Shown one piece after another: positions 11,523 to 22,579 of a stretch of DNA of 64,000 nt. The stretch is from Pyrrhoderma lamaoense (lineage: Eukaryota > Basidiomycota > Agaricomycetes > Hymenochaetales > Hymenochaetaceae). The notes beneath the pieces are model-generated. The model searched no databases, was not told the origin of the DNA, and was given only the letters and a program-made list of their open reading frames with translations. The DNA lies in assembly GCA_002794735.1 (NCBI GenBank), contig NBAZ01000021.1, forward strand, positions 124,001-188,000, written 5' to 3'. The position numbers and the translations under genes are program-made. The first letter of the stretch is position 1. The number at the start of each line of letters is the position of its first letter.

Positions 11523-13064
11523 TCAATTTGAATGTGCGATTCCCTCAGGTACACGCCAAATATCCAAACCTCCCTCACCACCTACAGCAAGTACACCACG
11601 ATCCCAACTGAGAGCTAAGACCTTCCCGTCGCCTTTCTTCTCATTTGGCTTATCACCACTACCATCGCTTTCCCCAGCGCGGAACGATGCGATAGCCTCT
11701 TTTGTAGAACGGATATCCCAAACGCGGACAATACCGTCGTACCCTCCTGATGCGAAATGGTTCGAGTTGACTGGAGAGGGTGCTATAGCGCTCGGAGTTC
11801 CTTGTTGAGAAAGACTTGTACGTAAACTTTGGTTAGAGATGATGTTGGCTGATACTTGAGTACTGTCAAGAGATGAGTTTGTTCGAGTGTCTAAGATGGA
11901 CATTGTACGATCTGTTGAGGACGCTACGAGTAATGAAGGGGATGAAAGATGGGCCAAGCAAAGGAAAGGTTTTTCTGAAAATGTCTATGAGAAATGGGAT
12001 TCAGAATACAGAATTATAGTTGAAAGAGCAAGGATTTACGCACTGCAGTACTTAGACAAACTCCGCTTTCCACATCCCAGGATCTGATGGTTGAATCCAA
12101 ACTACAACTATATGCTCTCCTAACATCCTCACCATTTTCGCCATTTGCAAATATTGCGCCGGTAACTCGAGATTTATGACTCTTCAGGACGGATAGTGGC
12201 GCTTTCCTTCTTACGTCCTTTTCTTCGTTATCTTGTTGAATTTTTCGGCGCTTGCGAGATGCTGTTTCGCTTTCTAGGGATTGAGGAACGGGAATTTCGT
12301 GGGAGGATGGGATCTTAGTGTCCCAAAGCCCAATGAGAGAGTCCCACCCTGCTGTTAAAAGCAGCTTTTGTGATGATGACGAGGAGGAAGACGATATTGC
12401 GGAAACTGGAGCTGTATGCAGGTGCAGAGAGGCAAGTGGACGACAATTTTGCGTGGAGGGGTTGTATGCCGTCAATCGGGAGGTATTGTCATGAGATGAT
12501 GTTGCAATCAGAGTCTCTTCATCTCCCTCCTGAGATTCGTGATGAGGGGTAAGAACGCAAAGACCTGATATTGGCGCGTTATGTGCACGGAACGAACATC
12601 GAGGTATTTGGGTCGCATCAAATAATCGAACATAGCCATCGTATGCGGCGGTAACAAATGTGTCTTGGTTGCTAATACTGGTATAAGAGACATCAGATAC
12701 CCAGTCAGGATGAGGGATAGCTGATAATCTAGATGGAGGAAGAAGGGAAAGTATGTATTCGATTTCCAGTGTAGATTCCTAAAGGTGGTATCATCAGTAC
12801 TACATATGCTAGGGTGTGTGTGAAAGAACGCACAGTCCCGACATCATTGCTGTTACACCAGTCTTCTATGCTTCCTCTAAGGATGTGAGAGTTTACGAGA
12901 AAGTCAAAAGGGATTGGTTGTGAGAGACCTAGTGCTTTATTAATAAGTTGAGAGAGATGATAACGTTTCCAGTTTACAGGTATCATAAACCGTTGAGCTG
13001 GAAGCGGGTATTCTGTCTTTGTGCTAAAGAGCACCGGGATACTATCACTTGGCCCCACTACCAT
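11523..13064 (-). CDS. ytm1: Ribosome biogenesis WD-repeat protein Ytm1/WDR12
   Basis: Ytm1 is a subunit of the Nop7-Erb1-Ytm1 (PeBoW) complex needed for 27S pre-rRNA processing and 60S assembly in the nucleolus. The ATG at 13064 starts an NLE domain (IPVLFSTKTEYPLPAQRFMI, RYHLSQLINKALGL, IPFDFLVNSHILRGSIEDW). Intron GTGCGT..TTTAG joins to ESTLEIEYILSLLPPSRLSA, and one long exon carries the WD repeats (VTAAYDGYVRLFDA, LLLTAGWDSLIGLWD, YSCSLDSTIRSWDVESG). An Arg/Lys-rich loop with RKRRK sits between blades. The final intron GTGCGT..CATAG keeps frame into TFSEKPFLCLAHLS, then VASSTDRTMSILD, HFASGGYDGIVRVWD and VLAVGGEGGLDIWRV. All joins keep frame; the gene looks intact. It lies between paralogs A and B on the opposite strand. 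Confidence 0.93.
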
Positions 13065-13731
13065 GTCTCTCTCTGGAGTAAGAAGATGAGGATACCTATA
13101 CTCGTTCCAAATCTGAGCGCGTCTTGGTAGTAAAGAATTTTAAAGTTCTCCAGATCTGATCGGCAGCAATACTATCACGTGCTTTAATATTATTATTACA
13201 TAATATTATTCTAATCCTTCGTCAAGCTTGAATGTTCACATACAAAGATACTTATACTAAATACATATCATTCTGTGTGTTCAAATCTTACCTGGTTACC
13301 GTGTCAGGGATGAAGATTTATGGTATAACTCACTCTAAAGCACCTGTGTAATCTTACATGCTAACAAAGTACACAAGCCTACAGATGTGATATGGGACCC
13401 ATACAGTCCGTGTCAGTAAAATTCGTGCCCTATTAAACAAAGAATAAACTTATAGTTGTGTATAATGTTCTCATGATGAAGTGGTGTATGAACAGCTGTA
13501 TTGTCAGGGCAATGAAGGTGTATGCCGTGAAGCTAAGCGATTCCGGGATCAAAAAAAGATGTACTGTGCTCGCCGCTTTACTACATCTGGAAATGTCGGG
13601 CTTGGGCGCAATTTCTAAGGCACAACATGAGGGAGTACGCACTCACTCAATCTCCTGTACTCAACCTTCACCACTCTTGACTCTAGTCACTACTTGCCTA
13701 TTTTTTGAGATAAACCGATCCCGCTTAGACA
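13065..13731. other. Divergent intergenic region between Ytm1 and membrane protein B
   Basis: About 670 bp hold both upstream regions. It includes an AT-rich stretch near 13190-13210. Overlapping short ORFs here have no recognisable content. Confidence 0.4.
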
Positions 13732-15216
13732 ATGCGTAGACTCTGGTATATCTTATTTTCAACCTACTGTCTCTCCCAACTGGTAATTGGCGAAGAGCTT
13801 ATTCAGCCATCTTTCAACTTGACATTACTTGTGCGATCTTACTATATATCACTAGGCCACTAAGAAACTCACCTGAGGTTTTATAGGACAATCAACCTCA
13901 AGACTCTGATGGCAACTATCTTCAGTGTTCTGAGGTAGGATTCCGCATTTCAGCCTTCGATAGCAATACGACACCCTCTGTTGTTCCTCCCTTTTTAATG
14001 ATCGAAACTGAAGAGAATGGCGGGACAACCACAACTTTCTTAGGATCCAATGCGAATCAGCTTGAATGGCCTATAAATCACCCTCAAGGTTGATAATAAT
14101 TTCAATGCTTATGCATATCAACCTCAATAAACCCCCCTTTTACTTTAGGCTCCAAAGTCTTTTTTCATGTAGTTGATGCGGAGGGTCACACAAGTGTTGC
14201 TTATAGCAACGATATCGTTCGTGAGTATTTCTAACCATCAATAGCCCTAGCTACATGCGAACATCCTCTTCTTTTGTTTTTCTCGTTCAGAGTCAAGTGG
14301 TACTGCCAACTGCCTTACTTCGTCATCATCTTCAAACTTTACTGTTTCCTTCGATAAGCAACAAGTAGATGTCTGTGACACATTAACAATAAACATGACT
14401 GGGGGCACAAAACCGTATACTGTAATGGTGATTGGCGCGCGTATAAGCAACTATACACTGGGGAATGACGATGATGCATTCATGTTCACGAACTACATCA
14501 ACTCTGGAGATACCTACCAAAGTAAGGAACACATTGATAACTATATACTCCGATAATTTACAAATTTGTTGTAATAGTTGCAGTTGCAGATACGTAAGTT
14601 ATTTGACCAAGGCCCGAAACCTAATCTTAACACTTCTTGATAGGGTTGGGCAATGGGCTAGTGGAGCCAACACGGTTAAGTCTGTAGGATCATCTAACTC
14701 TTCGTGTCTAGGGCAATCCTTTGGAACACATTCGTCTGGTTCTTCCGACTCGGAAACTTCACAGGCACCTGGAGCCAATAGCACGTCTAGTTCTTCTTCC
14801 TCGGTCAACGTAGCTGCGATCGTGGGAGGAATTGCTGGAGGCGTAGCGTTTATTTGCCTCGCAGCTACTATTTTGATCTGTTTCCATCTCAGAAAGAGGA
14901 GACAACAACTTTCCGAGACGAACCGCAAGGGAGAATTTTACGACTCTGAAGATATATCTCCATATGTTACTGGCAAGATCTCTCCTATGACTAAGCCAGA
15001 CGTTGATGCCATCGCTTCGGCTCCCCTATTACGGGACGAACCAGGGAAGGTACGGATAATGAACCAAGACCCGACTTCTCTGTCTCAGAAAAAGTTCCAA
15101 ACCGTAGTAACAGCGATGGACATCAAAGTATATATCAGCACGAAGACGAAGAAGATTCTATAGAACTACCTCCTGTATATCGTGTCAGAAAGGGGTCAAC
15201 ACATTTCTCTTCATGA
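13732..15216 (+). CDS. Type I single-pass surface protein B (GGxxPY-domain, PPxY tail family)
   Basis: The ATG at 13732 gives a hydrophobic signal peptide (MRRLWYILFSTYCLSQLVIG). Exons joined by GT..AG introns give SVVPPFLMIETEENGG, a short KVFFHVVDAEGHTSVAYS exon, and the module CDTLTINMTGGTKPYTVMVI with SNYTLGNDDDAFMF. A Ser-rich stalk follows, then the membrane span VAAIVGGIAGGVAFICLAA plus ILICFHLRKRRQQ, and a cytoplasmic tail. The long frame stops at 15163, but another frame over 15060-15216 reads QHEDEEDSIELPPVYR and ends at 15216. It ends in the same LPPxYR motif as paralog C, so the true tail is probably the latter and a one-base break lies near 15060-15110. Function unknown; likely a plasma-membrane protein with a WW-domain ligand in its tail. 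Confidence 0.75.
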
Positions 15217-15979
15217 TAAACCTAAGGAATCCATATAATAATCCTTCTTTTTCGCTATAATAGTTGGTTTCTCAATTATCAAAGGTCATGGACTTGTAGA
15301 AATTACATTATTTATGTTTTTTTTTGGATCATGGCATAGTTGACACTATTTATCATGTACTCCATGTAATATTGAAAATGGTACCTGTACAATGTTCACA
15401 TTCATACTTTCATCAATGATCTGAGCACGAGACATAGTAGTTCTTATCAGCTGCTGTGAAACGGAACTATCCGGCGACTTTGGTGAAAGACTTATGCCAG
15501 TATTGTCTTGGCGTCTATAGTGATTCTTTATGCTTACCTCGGACGATGTAATGGTGCCTGGTGGTAAGTGTAACTCAGCTCGGGACGTGATTCCGTTTAT
15601 GGATTAATAAAAACCTATATTACATATCCTTCACGGCCAACAAGAAAACACATATGTTCCACCACTGACTTTCTGTAGTTACCCTCGGCACGCTTGTAGA
15701 GCATTGCTTGTTTGGGCTCACTTGGAGGTCTATCAGTTGTTAGGGTAAAGACAGAGATGTGTCGATACTATTGATCTCAGCATTCTTGTGAATCTTTCTC
15801 AAGACCTCAGCGCCCATGTCAATATTAATAGCTTTTCTAGATTTCAATCCATCACTTCACCAAACCAATCTTGGACAACATGAAAAATACTAACAAGAAC
15901 TTTCTCCCTTCGATCTTTCAATTCTTATAACCATACTTTCACTCTGATCACCTAGACACCCCTTTCCAAGTACATTCGA
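15217..15979. other. Intergenic region upstream of membrane protein C
   Basis: About 760 bp between tandem paralogs B and C. No gene supported. A T-rich run lies at about 15313-15326. Confidence 0.4.
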
Positions 15980-17731
15980 ATGAGAATCTACTTAAAATTA
16001 TGCTCGTTGATCACAGTCCTCGGCCTCTCTAGGGTGGCTCTCTCCCAGCGCTTTTTTCAACCAACATTTAGCGTGAACTTTACAGTACGTACAACGCCTT
16101 GGCCCCTCCTACCTCTCTTCCCTTAAATTTTTAAGTAGTATACTAATTTTCATCTAGTTAAATGGTTTTCTGAATGCACAGGGAGGATATAATGAATGCG
16201 AGCAGGTAGCACTTCAAGTTGTCTCCGTAGATGGTGTTACTAGTCCTTCTGTTGTCCCTCCTTTATATATGATAACGGTCGAGACAAATGGAGCAGCAAC
16301 TACAGAAAACCTTGGTTCTGACTTGAGTAATATCAGTTGGACCATAAAACATACCGAGGTATGTTACTGTTCCGAACAGCGGATCCATATATACATGGCT
16401 CATAGATATGATAGGGACACTTATCTATTACTACTTGGTTGATTCTGATGAGAATATGAGCAAGGTATTCAGCACGAATGTTTATAGTACGTACTCTGCC
16501 AAAATACATTGACGTTTCACTATTTAACAATTTATCTTGTCATTTTATAGATGGAACTACTGACTGTCTCCCCAGTCCTTCAACATCTGCCTTTACTGTG
16601 ACTGTTGATAGATCACAAGTCAACTATTGTGATTATCTCACGATGAATATCAGTGGTGGCACCAAGCCTTACGAAGTCACAGCTTTTGGATCCGATGTTA
16701 CTAATTATACTCTCAATGTGGAAGATGATGTCTTTAACTTTGTTAATAATATTGGTTCTGGATTTTTCTTGAGTAAGTCCTGAATTTGGAACTTTATGCT
16801 GAAAAAAATAAATTACTCACTTTCTTTCTCATATAGTCCTAGCCTCTGATGCGTGAGTAATACACAAAATATATGTGACCATGATTAATAAATCGAATTA
16901 CCTATAAGTGATGGGCGATGGTCAACGGGTCAAAACTATATTAATTCTGTAGGGTCTAACTCATCATCTTGCTCAGCGCAATCGTTTGGAACTCATTCGT
17001 TGGATACAAATTCATCTTCAAGTTCAACGGGCCCGTCTCCGAGTTCGGCAATCACGTCACCGGCATCGTCGGCTAAGCACTCCACGAATGTAGGTGCTAT
17101 AGCTGGCGGTACGATTGGGGGTGTTGTTTTTCTCTCTCTTTGTTTAAGCTTTCTTTTTCTCTGCCTAAGACGAGATACGAAGACAGGCAGGAAGGGACAA
17201 GGGCCTTCGAACGCGTCATACGATCCTACAATAATGAACCAGTATCGACAATTCAATGCTGGTACATTCAATACAGTCAATTCTAGTAACCATATGCACA
17301 ACCAGGGTACTTCGACTCCAGATCATCTGATGGCGCCTAGCAGTGTATCATATTCGTCACCGACTACTGTCTTAGCCGCAATGCCGTCTTCTATATCAGG
17401 AGGCTCTTTCAATCAACCACAAGCTGACCCTCCTATCGTTCCGCCTCGAATGCTTCCTGAGGTGTATTCAGTTCAACCGACTGATACGACTAGCCTGAGC
17501 TATCTTACTCAAAACGTTGTCTATCCCGGTGCTCCGACATCTTCGCTTCGGTCACATACTGAGACCAATGAGAATGAAGGAGCTTATTCACGTGTATCAA
17601 CTGTCAATACCTCAGCAAAGGCAGGATCGGTTGTCCGAAACGTAGTCCAGAGAGCTCCCGTGCAACATCAAGACGCAGATGATGTTTTAGGATTGCCTCC
17701 TGCTTACCGTGATCGATCTGCGGTAGCTTGA
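15980..17731 (+). CDS. Type I single-pass surface protein C (GGxxPY-domain, PPxY tail family)
   Basis: The ATG at 15980 starts a signal peptide (MRIYLKLCSLITVLGLSRVA). The ectodomain has SVVPPLYMITVETNGAAT, a short exon with YYLVDSDENMSKVFSTN, and the module CDYLTMNISGGTKPYEVTAF with TNYTLNVEDDVFNFV. A Ser/Pro-rich stalk leads to the span VGAIAGGTIGGVVFLSLC then LSFLFLCLRRDTK. The tail of about 170 residues is Ser/Thr/Pro-rich, with VPPR and a final DDVLGLPPAYRDR (PPxY). Acceptor choice for the exon near 16420 is uncertain; the last exons are clean. It is the best preserved of the three paralogs. Function unknown; a surface or cell-wall-facing role is inferred from topology only. Confidence 0.82.
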
Positions 17732-18082
17732 AGCACTCAGGCACTATACTTGACACTCCCCTTAATCTTTTCGGATTATGTCTGTATATCATATTCACAG
17801 GTTTTATGTATACATATTAACTGGTTAGCCAAGAAAACTACTAATAAATTCAAGCAAAAAGTGGATAGTTGCACCGAACCACGATAAAAATAAATTAAAA
17901 CACCATAGCCTATCTTGATCAAAGCATAAACGAAAAAAAATACATTTCATTGTACAAAAACCTCCAGATATTTTAAAATCGATTGACTTCAGTCAAAAGT
18001 CACACGAATAAATATTGATATACTTCATGAAAAAGCAAATTAGAGATGATAATAACAGGGTCAATCAGATTCCACTTACAAA
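17732..18082. other. Convergent 3' flanking region
   Basis: AT-rich DNA between convergent genes C and D, with several AATAAA-like signals (for example around 17845 and 18008). No gene seen. Confidence 0.4.
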
Positions 18083-18924
18083 TTATGCAACCTCCCCTTC
18101 TTTCTTAGTATAGGAGCCCTCACGCATGGCCCAGGAACTACTGTTTCGGTCCGCCCAGTGGCGAGCGCGAGATGCCTGACTTTCGCGGCGAGCTCTTGAC
18201 CGAAGAAAGTATACAGTAGCCTTTGTTGATCGATAAATATATATGCAAGACAGCCCCTTTTGGGTTTATAGAAGCACTCACAAGTACAAGGAGCAACACG
18301 CCAACAAGAGATGCTAATAAGGCTGGTAGTAGAACATGAAGGAGATTGTTTGATGAAGATGACGTCTCTGAGCTGTCTGAAGAGGAAGTTGCTGAAGCCG
18401 ATGTTGTACTTGCAGTTTTCATAGAGATGGGTCTAAAATCTGGGACCGTAGATCTATGAACATTTCGGAATCAGACCAAGTTCATAAAAAGAGCATACAA
18501 CACGACATACACTGCTATACTAGAGATCAACCCATTTTCGGAATACACCTGGTAACAGCTAACACCATTGTCTGTAATCGCTGATGTTCTGAATAATGTT
18601 CAATGTAAAATATTTGAGAAACCAAGAAGACGACTTACGCAACAGAAAGAGAAGATGAGCCATTTTCCAACCAACATTCGACAGTCATCGAGACCGCACT
18701 ACTCGTAGTTACTGGACTGCAATAGATTTTAGTATATTATCGTCCTTGGAATCATTGGAATTTATTATGCGAGAGAACAGGACTTACGCTGTCTCAGTAG
18801 CAGTCTGTGAGACAGACGTCGACTCTACTGATGTGATTTGTGCGGCTACTAGCATAGGTGCCGCTATGATACATCCTAGCACGAACATGGAGATAACATT
18901 CAAAGGCTGCTTGCTTGATACCAT
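18083..18924 (-). CDS. Small single-pass membrane protein D, Ser/Thr-rich
   Basis: I do not recognise the family. The ATG at 18924 begins a signal peptide (MVSSKQPLNVISMFVLGCII then AAPMLVAAQ). Four introns (GTAAGT near 18787, GTAAGT near 18638, GTATTC near 18543, GTGAGT near 18283) join in frame to TTSSAVSMTVECWLENGSS, a CYQ segment, a Ser/Thr stalk (SASATSSSDSSETSSSSNN), the span LLHVLLPALLASLVGVLLLV, and a basic Arg-rich juxtamembrane tail (RSRARRESQASRARHW) ending KKEGEVA at 18083. Topology is the same as A-C, with a signal peptide, small ectodomain, Ser-rich stalk and one helix. It lacks the GGxxPY module and the PPxY motif. It points toward gene C on the opposite strand. Confidence 0.7.
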
Positions 18925-19310
18925 GTTAGCAGTCGAAAGAGAAGACGTTCTTGCTGAAGACTCTGTGTGCGAGGACCACTAGGTGGGAGTAACGGACTTG
19001 GTTTTTATCCACATATTGGCCGGTAATATGTGATCTCGGAATCATGGGAAATAGGAGATGGCGCTTAATCTGGCAAGATTGGCGACAAAATATCATCGAA
19101 GGTTATAAGGAAAATAAGTCCGGGTTCGGAACCGAGTCCGGACATATCTCCATATTCGTGATAGTCGTTGCCGGCAAAATAGTAAATGGTCAATTGAAAC
19201 ATCTCATATGAGTACTACATCGCATATTTACACAAAAACTCGTTTATTTGTCTCCAATCAGAGTAAAGTTACAAATCAACAATCATCTTTCATAAAGTAT
19301 ATAAATATTT
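18925..19310. other. Intergenic region
   Basis: About 390 bp upstream of gene D and downstream of the minus-strand Rieske gene. I see nothing further in it. Confidence 0.4.
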
Positions 19311-21386
19311 TCACCAAGACAGTGCTCCTTTACCAGAGTTCATCTCATCGCAGATTCGACTCGCCTCACACTGTGGCGATTCGCCCTCCCCTTGAGAACT
19401 AGGACGTGAAGGATATATTATCTGTCCAAGTTGTTTCTCCGCTTCGAGGTGTTTCTGACAATAGCCTAGATATAGCCTCGGATTATTAGCTCGGTTGATT
19501 ATCGTAGATGATCTGAAACATACGTAACACGAGACCTTGATAGTAAAGTACGCCTCTCTCTTCCTTCGGATGCACTAGGGTCACAGTTGAGATGAATAAC
19601 AGTATTCTCTTAAATATACTTACAGAACCCTTTGTTATAGATTCCTGAGCTGAGATTTTTCTGAGCCTTCTCGCATAAATCAAAATCTTCCTGTTGGACC
19701 TGCGTGAAGAACTATCACACCATATTAACGATCTGGATGAAACAAGGTATAGTATTTTTTTCATACCTCCTTGTTCTCTTGAAGTACCTCCTTAGAAGTC
19801 CCCTTTCTCGAGAATACCTATAAATATGTTGATAAGATGTCCTGGGCTGTTACAATACTGCAAGTTTACTAACATCAAATTCCATGCGCGTCTTTTATTA
19901 TGAATCAGCTTTCGATGCTATATTTCCTCGACCAGGATATAACTAACCTTGGTGGCACATAACGGTGCCGTCCTCATTATGTACCAAAGATCCGGGGTCA
20001 CAGTAACACCATTCCTATTGGAAATGGGCTCGGAGCTTTTTCGAAGGTTGAACAAAGTTCTACGTACGTGGGGAATACGAAAGTAAACCTTTGTAAGTCA
20101 GATGGGTCCGATTTCTTTGGAGCGAAGTGCCGAGCGGAATTTTCAAGAGGCTCTACCTCGTAATTTTTCAAGTCCAAAGACTAATCATTATTTTGGTATG
20201 TTTTTGAATATCAAGTCTTTATTAAATTTGGAAGGAAGCTTGAATCTGACCTTGGCGAAGCCAGGGTGCGCAACTCTATTAGGTAAATTTTGAGTTAAAG
20301 ATAAGTAGTAACCGAGATAACAAGCAACTAACGTGCAGTGATAACATTCCTGATAACCATCCATCATCGTTTTCCAATTGAATTCGCCGATCGCTACTCG
20401 CTTATAGTAAGGTCTTAAAGAAGATAGGTGAATCCTTATCAATTATAAGCAGATTAAATTACCCACTCATATTGGGAAAAATCGGTATTCTTCCATTCGT
20501 TAGTGAGTTGAGCGAAGTGTTCATCAAAAGGAATAGGAGTGGGAGAAGAATCGAAATTAAGAAAGATAAATCCCTGAGGAGTGACATGTGTATGTATCTT
20601 AAATAATCCCTGATAACATACTTTAGTACCCTGGAAAGGAAAGCGGTAGTTATACGGAAAACTTACATTGTCTGCTTTGTTAAATCCCTCAACATTATCA
20701 AACTACGAATTTGATGTTAGATAGACAGAGATAGAATGGAAGCCACAAACCTTTGGAGCCTTAGTGAGGGCTCCTTTAGCATTGTAACTCCAACCATGAT
20801 ACTGGTGAGCTTTATTAGTGACTAAACACGTCAACAAGAATTTTTTTTCCAAATGTTACCTTACAACCAACTATCAAACTTGAACCCTCAGATTTAGTGA
20901 CAACAGGATAGGCTCTGTGTCTGCAGACATTATGAAATGCTTGATATGTGTCATCTCGGTCACTTGATAGTTCGGTCTGTCATATATGTAGCGGATGTAC
21001 TGAAGATAAGTTGCATACCGGATAATAAAGTAATCGTAAACATAATTCCCTTGAGAATTTCAAGTTAAAGATGGGATGCAAGAGCTATAAGAGCAAGGAG
21101 ACTGACCACTGATATAATCCCCAGGTTTGGAAAAATGACAAATATGACTTGTGAGAAGCCAAACCTGGAATGATAAGCTGAATTATATCGGTGCTCGTAG
21201 GGTAGATGGTTAGCGTACCTTGGAGAAAATTGCACGTTTTTCGAGCTCAAATACCTTATCATCATGCATCCAATGAGCCGGAAGTGTGGTATTAGAGCAT
21301 GATTCTGACTCGGAAACATTCGCCTTGAGATTAACAGTGACCTCAAAGCTTTTCTCGAGAGTTGTAGTTGCAACCGGTACTGGCAT
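19311..21386 (-). CDS. Rieske [2Fe-2S] ring-hydroxylating oxygenase alpha subunit, copy 1 (possible frame break in exon 2)
   Basis: This is a Rieske-type non-heme iron oxygenase of the aromatic-ring-hydroxylating/choline monooxygenase superfamily; substrate unknown. The ATG at 21386 gives MPVPVATTTLEKSF; a conserved ELEKRAIFSK ends exon 1. The Rieske cluster ligands are NVCRHRAYPVV (C-x-H) and GCK|YHGWSYNAKG (C-x2-H, split by an intron). Then come HTHVTPQGFIFLNFDSS, NWKTMMDGYQECYHC and VAHPGFAK, where the mononuclear-iron histidines lie; GVTVTPDLWYIMRTAP; LHPKEERGVLYYQ; and a C-terminus ending GALSW. The exon pattern matches copy 2. In exon 2 (about 21120-21180) the segment equivalent to SWLLASHTSRFTKPGDY is shortened and changes frame, so the gene may be damaged or contain an indel. 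A TATAAAA at 21453-21459 lies 66 nt upstream of the ATG. Confidence 0.8.
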
Positions 21387-22579
21387 TTTTAAGCAGATAA
21401 GAGAGATGTATAGAGAAAGGTTCTATAGTTTCCCCTACGTGAAGGGTAGGTCTTTTATATGTAGATTTATAAGATGGGTACTAGATACCATTATCGTGCA
21501 TACCCATGAGCATCGATCTGTTAGAAACATTCGAATCCAATCGGAGACAGAAAATAGAGACTGTCCCAAGTTTATCTTTTGGGGTTAGATTTAATCTTTT
21601 GCGAGCTTTTCTTCTTGAACATGCCTTTAGCATTGATTAAGCAATCGAGTATGGAAGTACACAGTTTCCGCTTAAAACTGCCATCGGAGTGCCGTTAAGC
21701 TATTATTATGCATTTTCATATCAAGTTTCGTTTTGTTTTCACATCAAAGATTCCGATAGTGAATTTATGTGCAAAAAATTAATAGTCTGGATGAAACAAC
21801 AGGTTTGCACACGTCCATCGCCAAACAAAGAGCGTAGATATTGAAGAGGCAAGAAAACGAGGCATCAAGGTCCGTTTTTAGTAAAGATCTGAACAGTATT
21901 TCGTATTTCTCCCTTGTAATGTAAGACTACATGTATCGGGGGACGTATAAAGAAGGTAAACAATATTACGTAATTGTATATACAGAAGTCTAGAACTTCT
22001 TGAACTCACTTCAATTCCGAGTCATTAGCCGAGGAGTTGGCCATTGACTTAGATTCGAGGACATCCCTCATCATCATCACAAAAGGGCCACGAGTATACC
22101 GGATATAACTTGCAAGTATACCAGGAGATAACTAGCCCAGAGGTCGGGACGGCGAATGCTAAACCTTGAATTCCAGATAAGCCTTAGCTATTGACTACTG
22201 GCTCGTCAAGTAAGTATGTGTTGTTTCGGAAGAGAAGGGATCCCTATTCCCTCATTGAAAAATCTTTTCTCATAATTAGACGGATACATACCCTATCAAT
22301 TGCTGCTTGGTTTGAGAATGGACGTATCCCGATAAGGGAACTTGAGAGAGTATTGAGTGATCCGACTGTATTCCGTGTGGATCATAATTCTTCTCTCGGC
22401 TACTTCAATGGTGATAGAGAGTTTTAAATGTGGAGTGTATAGAGATAACATGACTACATACCTTCTTTCCTGTACATTTCCTATGCATTTCTCGGAGCGG
22501 GCAACACTCTTAAAGCCAATTCAAGATCTTAAATCAATGTGTTTGCCCCTATTCTTCAAACCCTTCAACAATCCAGCAA
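21387..22579. promoter_or_regulatory. Shared divergent promoter region of the Rieske pair
   Basis: About 1.2 kb separate the two start codons. On the minus side a TATAAAA (21453-21459) is suitably placed. Short ORFs inside carry no recognisable domain. A head-to-head arrangement of paralogs makes co-regulation possible, but I see no repeated operator. Confidence 0.45.

Noticed and set aside
13458..13739. 93-codon plus-strand ORF upstream of surface protein B
   Set aside because: It overlaps the promoter and the B start codon in another frame and has no recognisable features.
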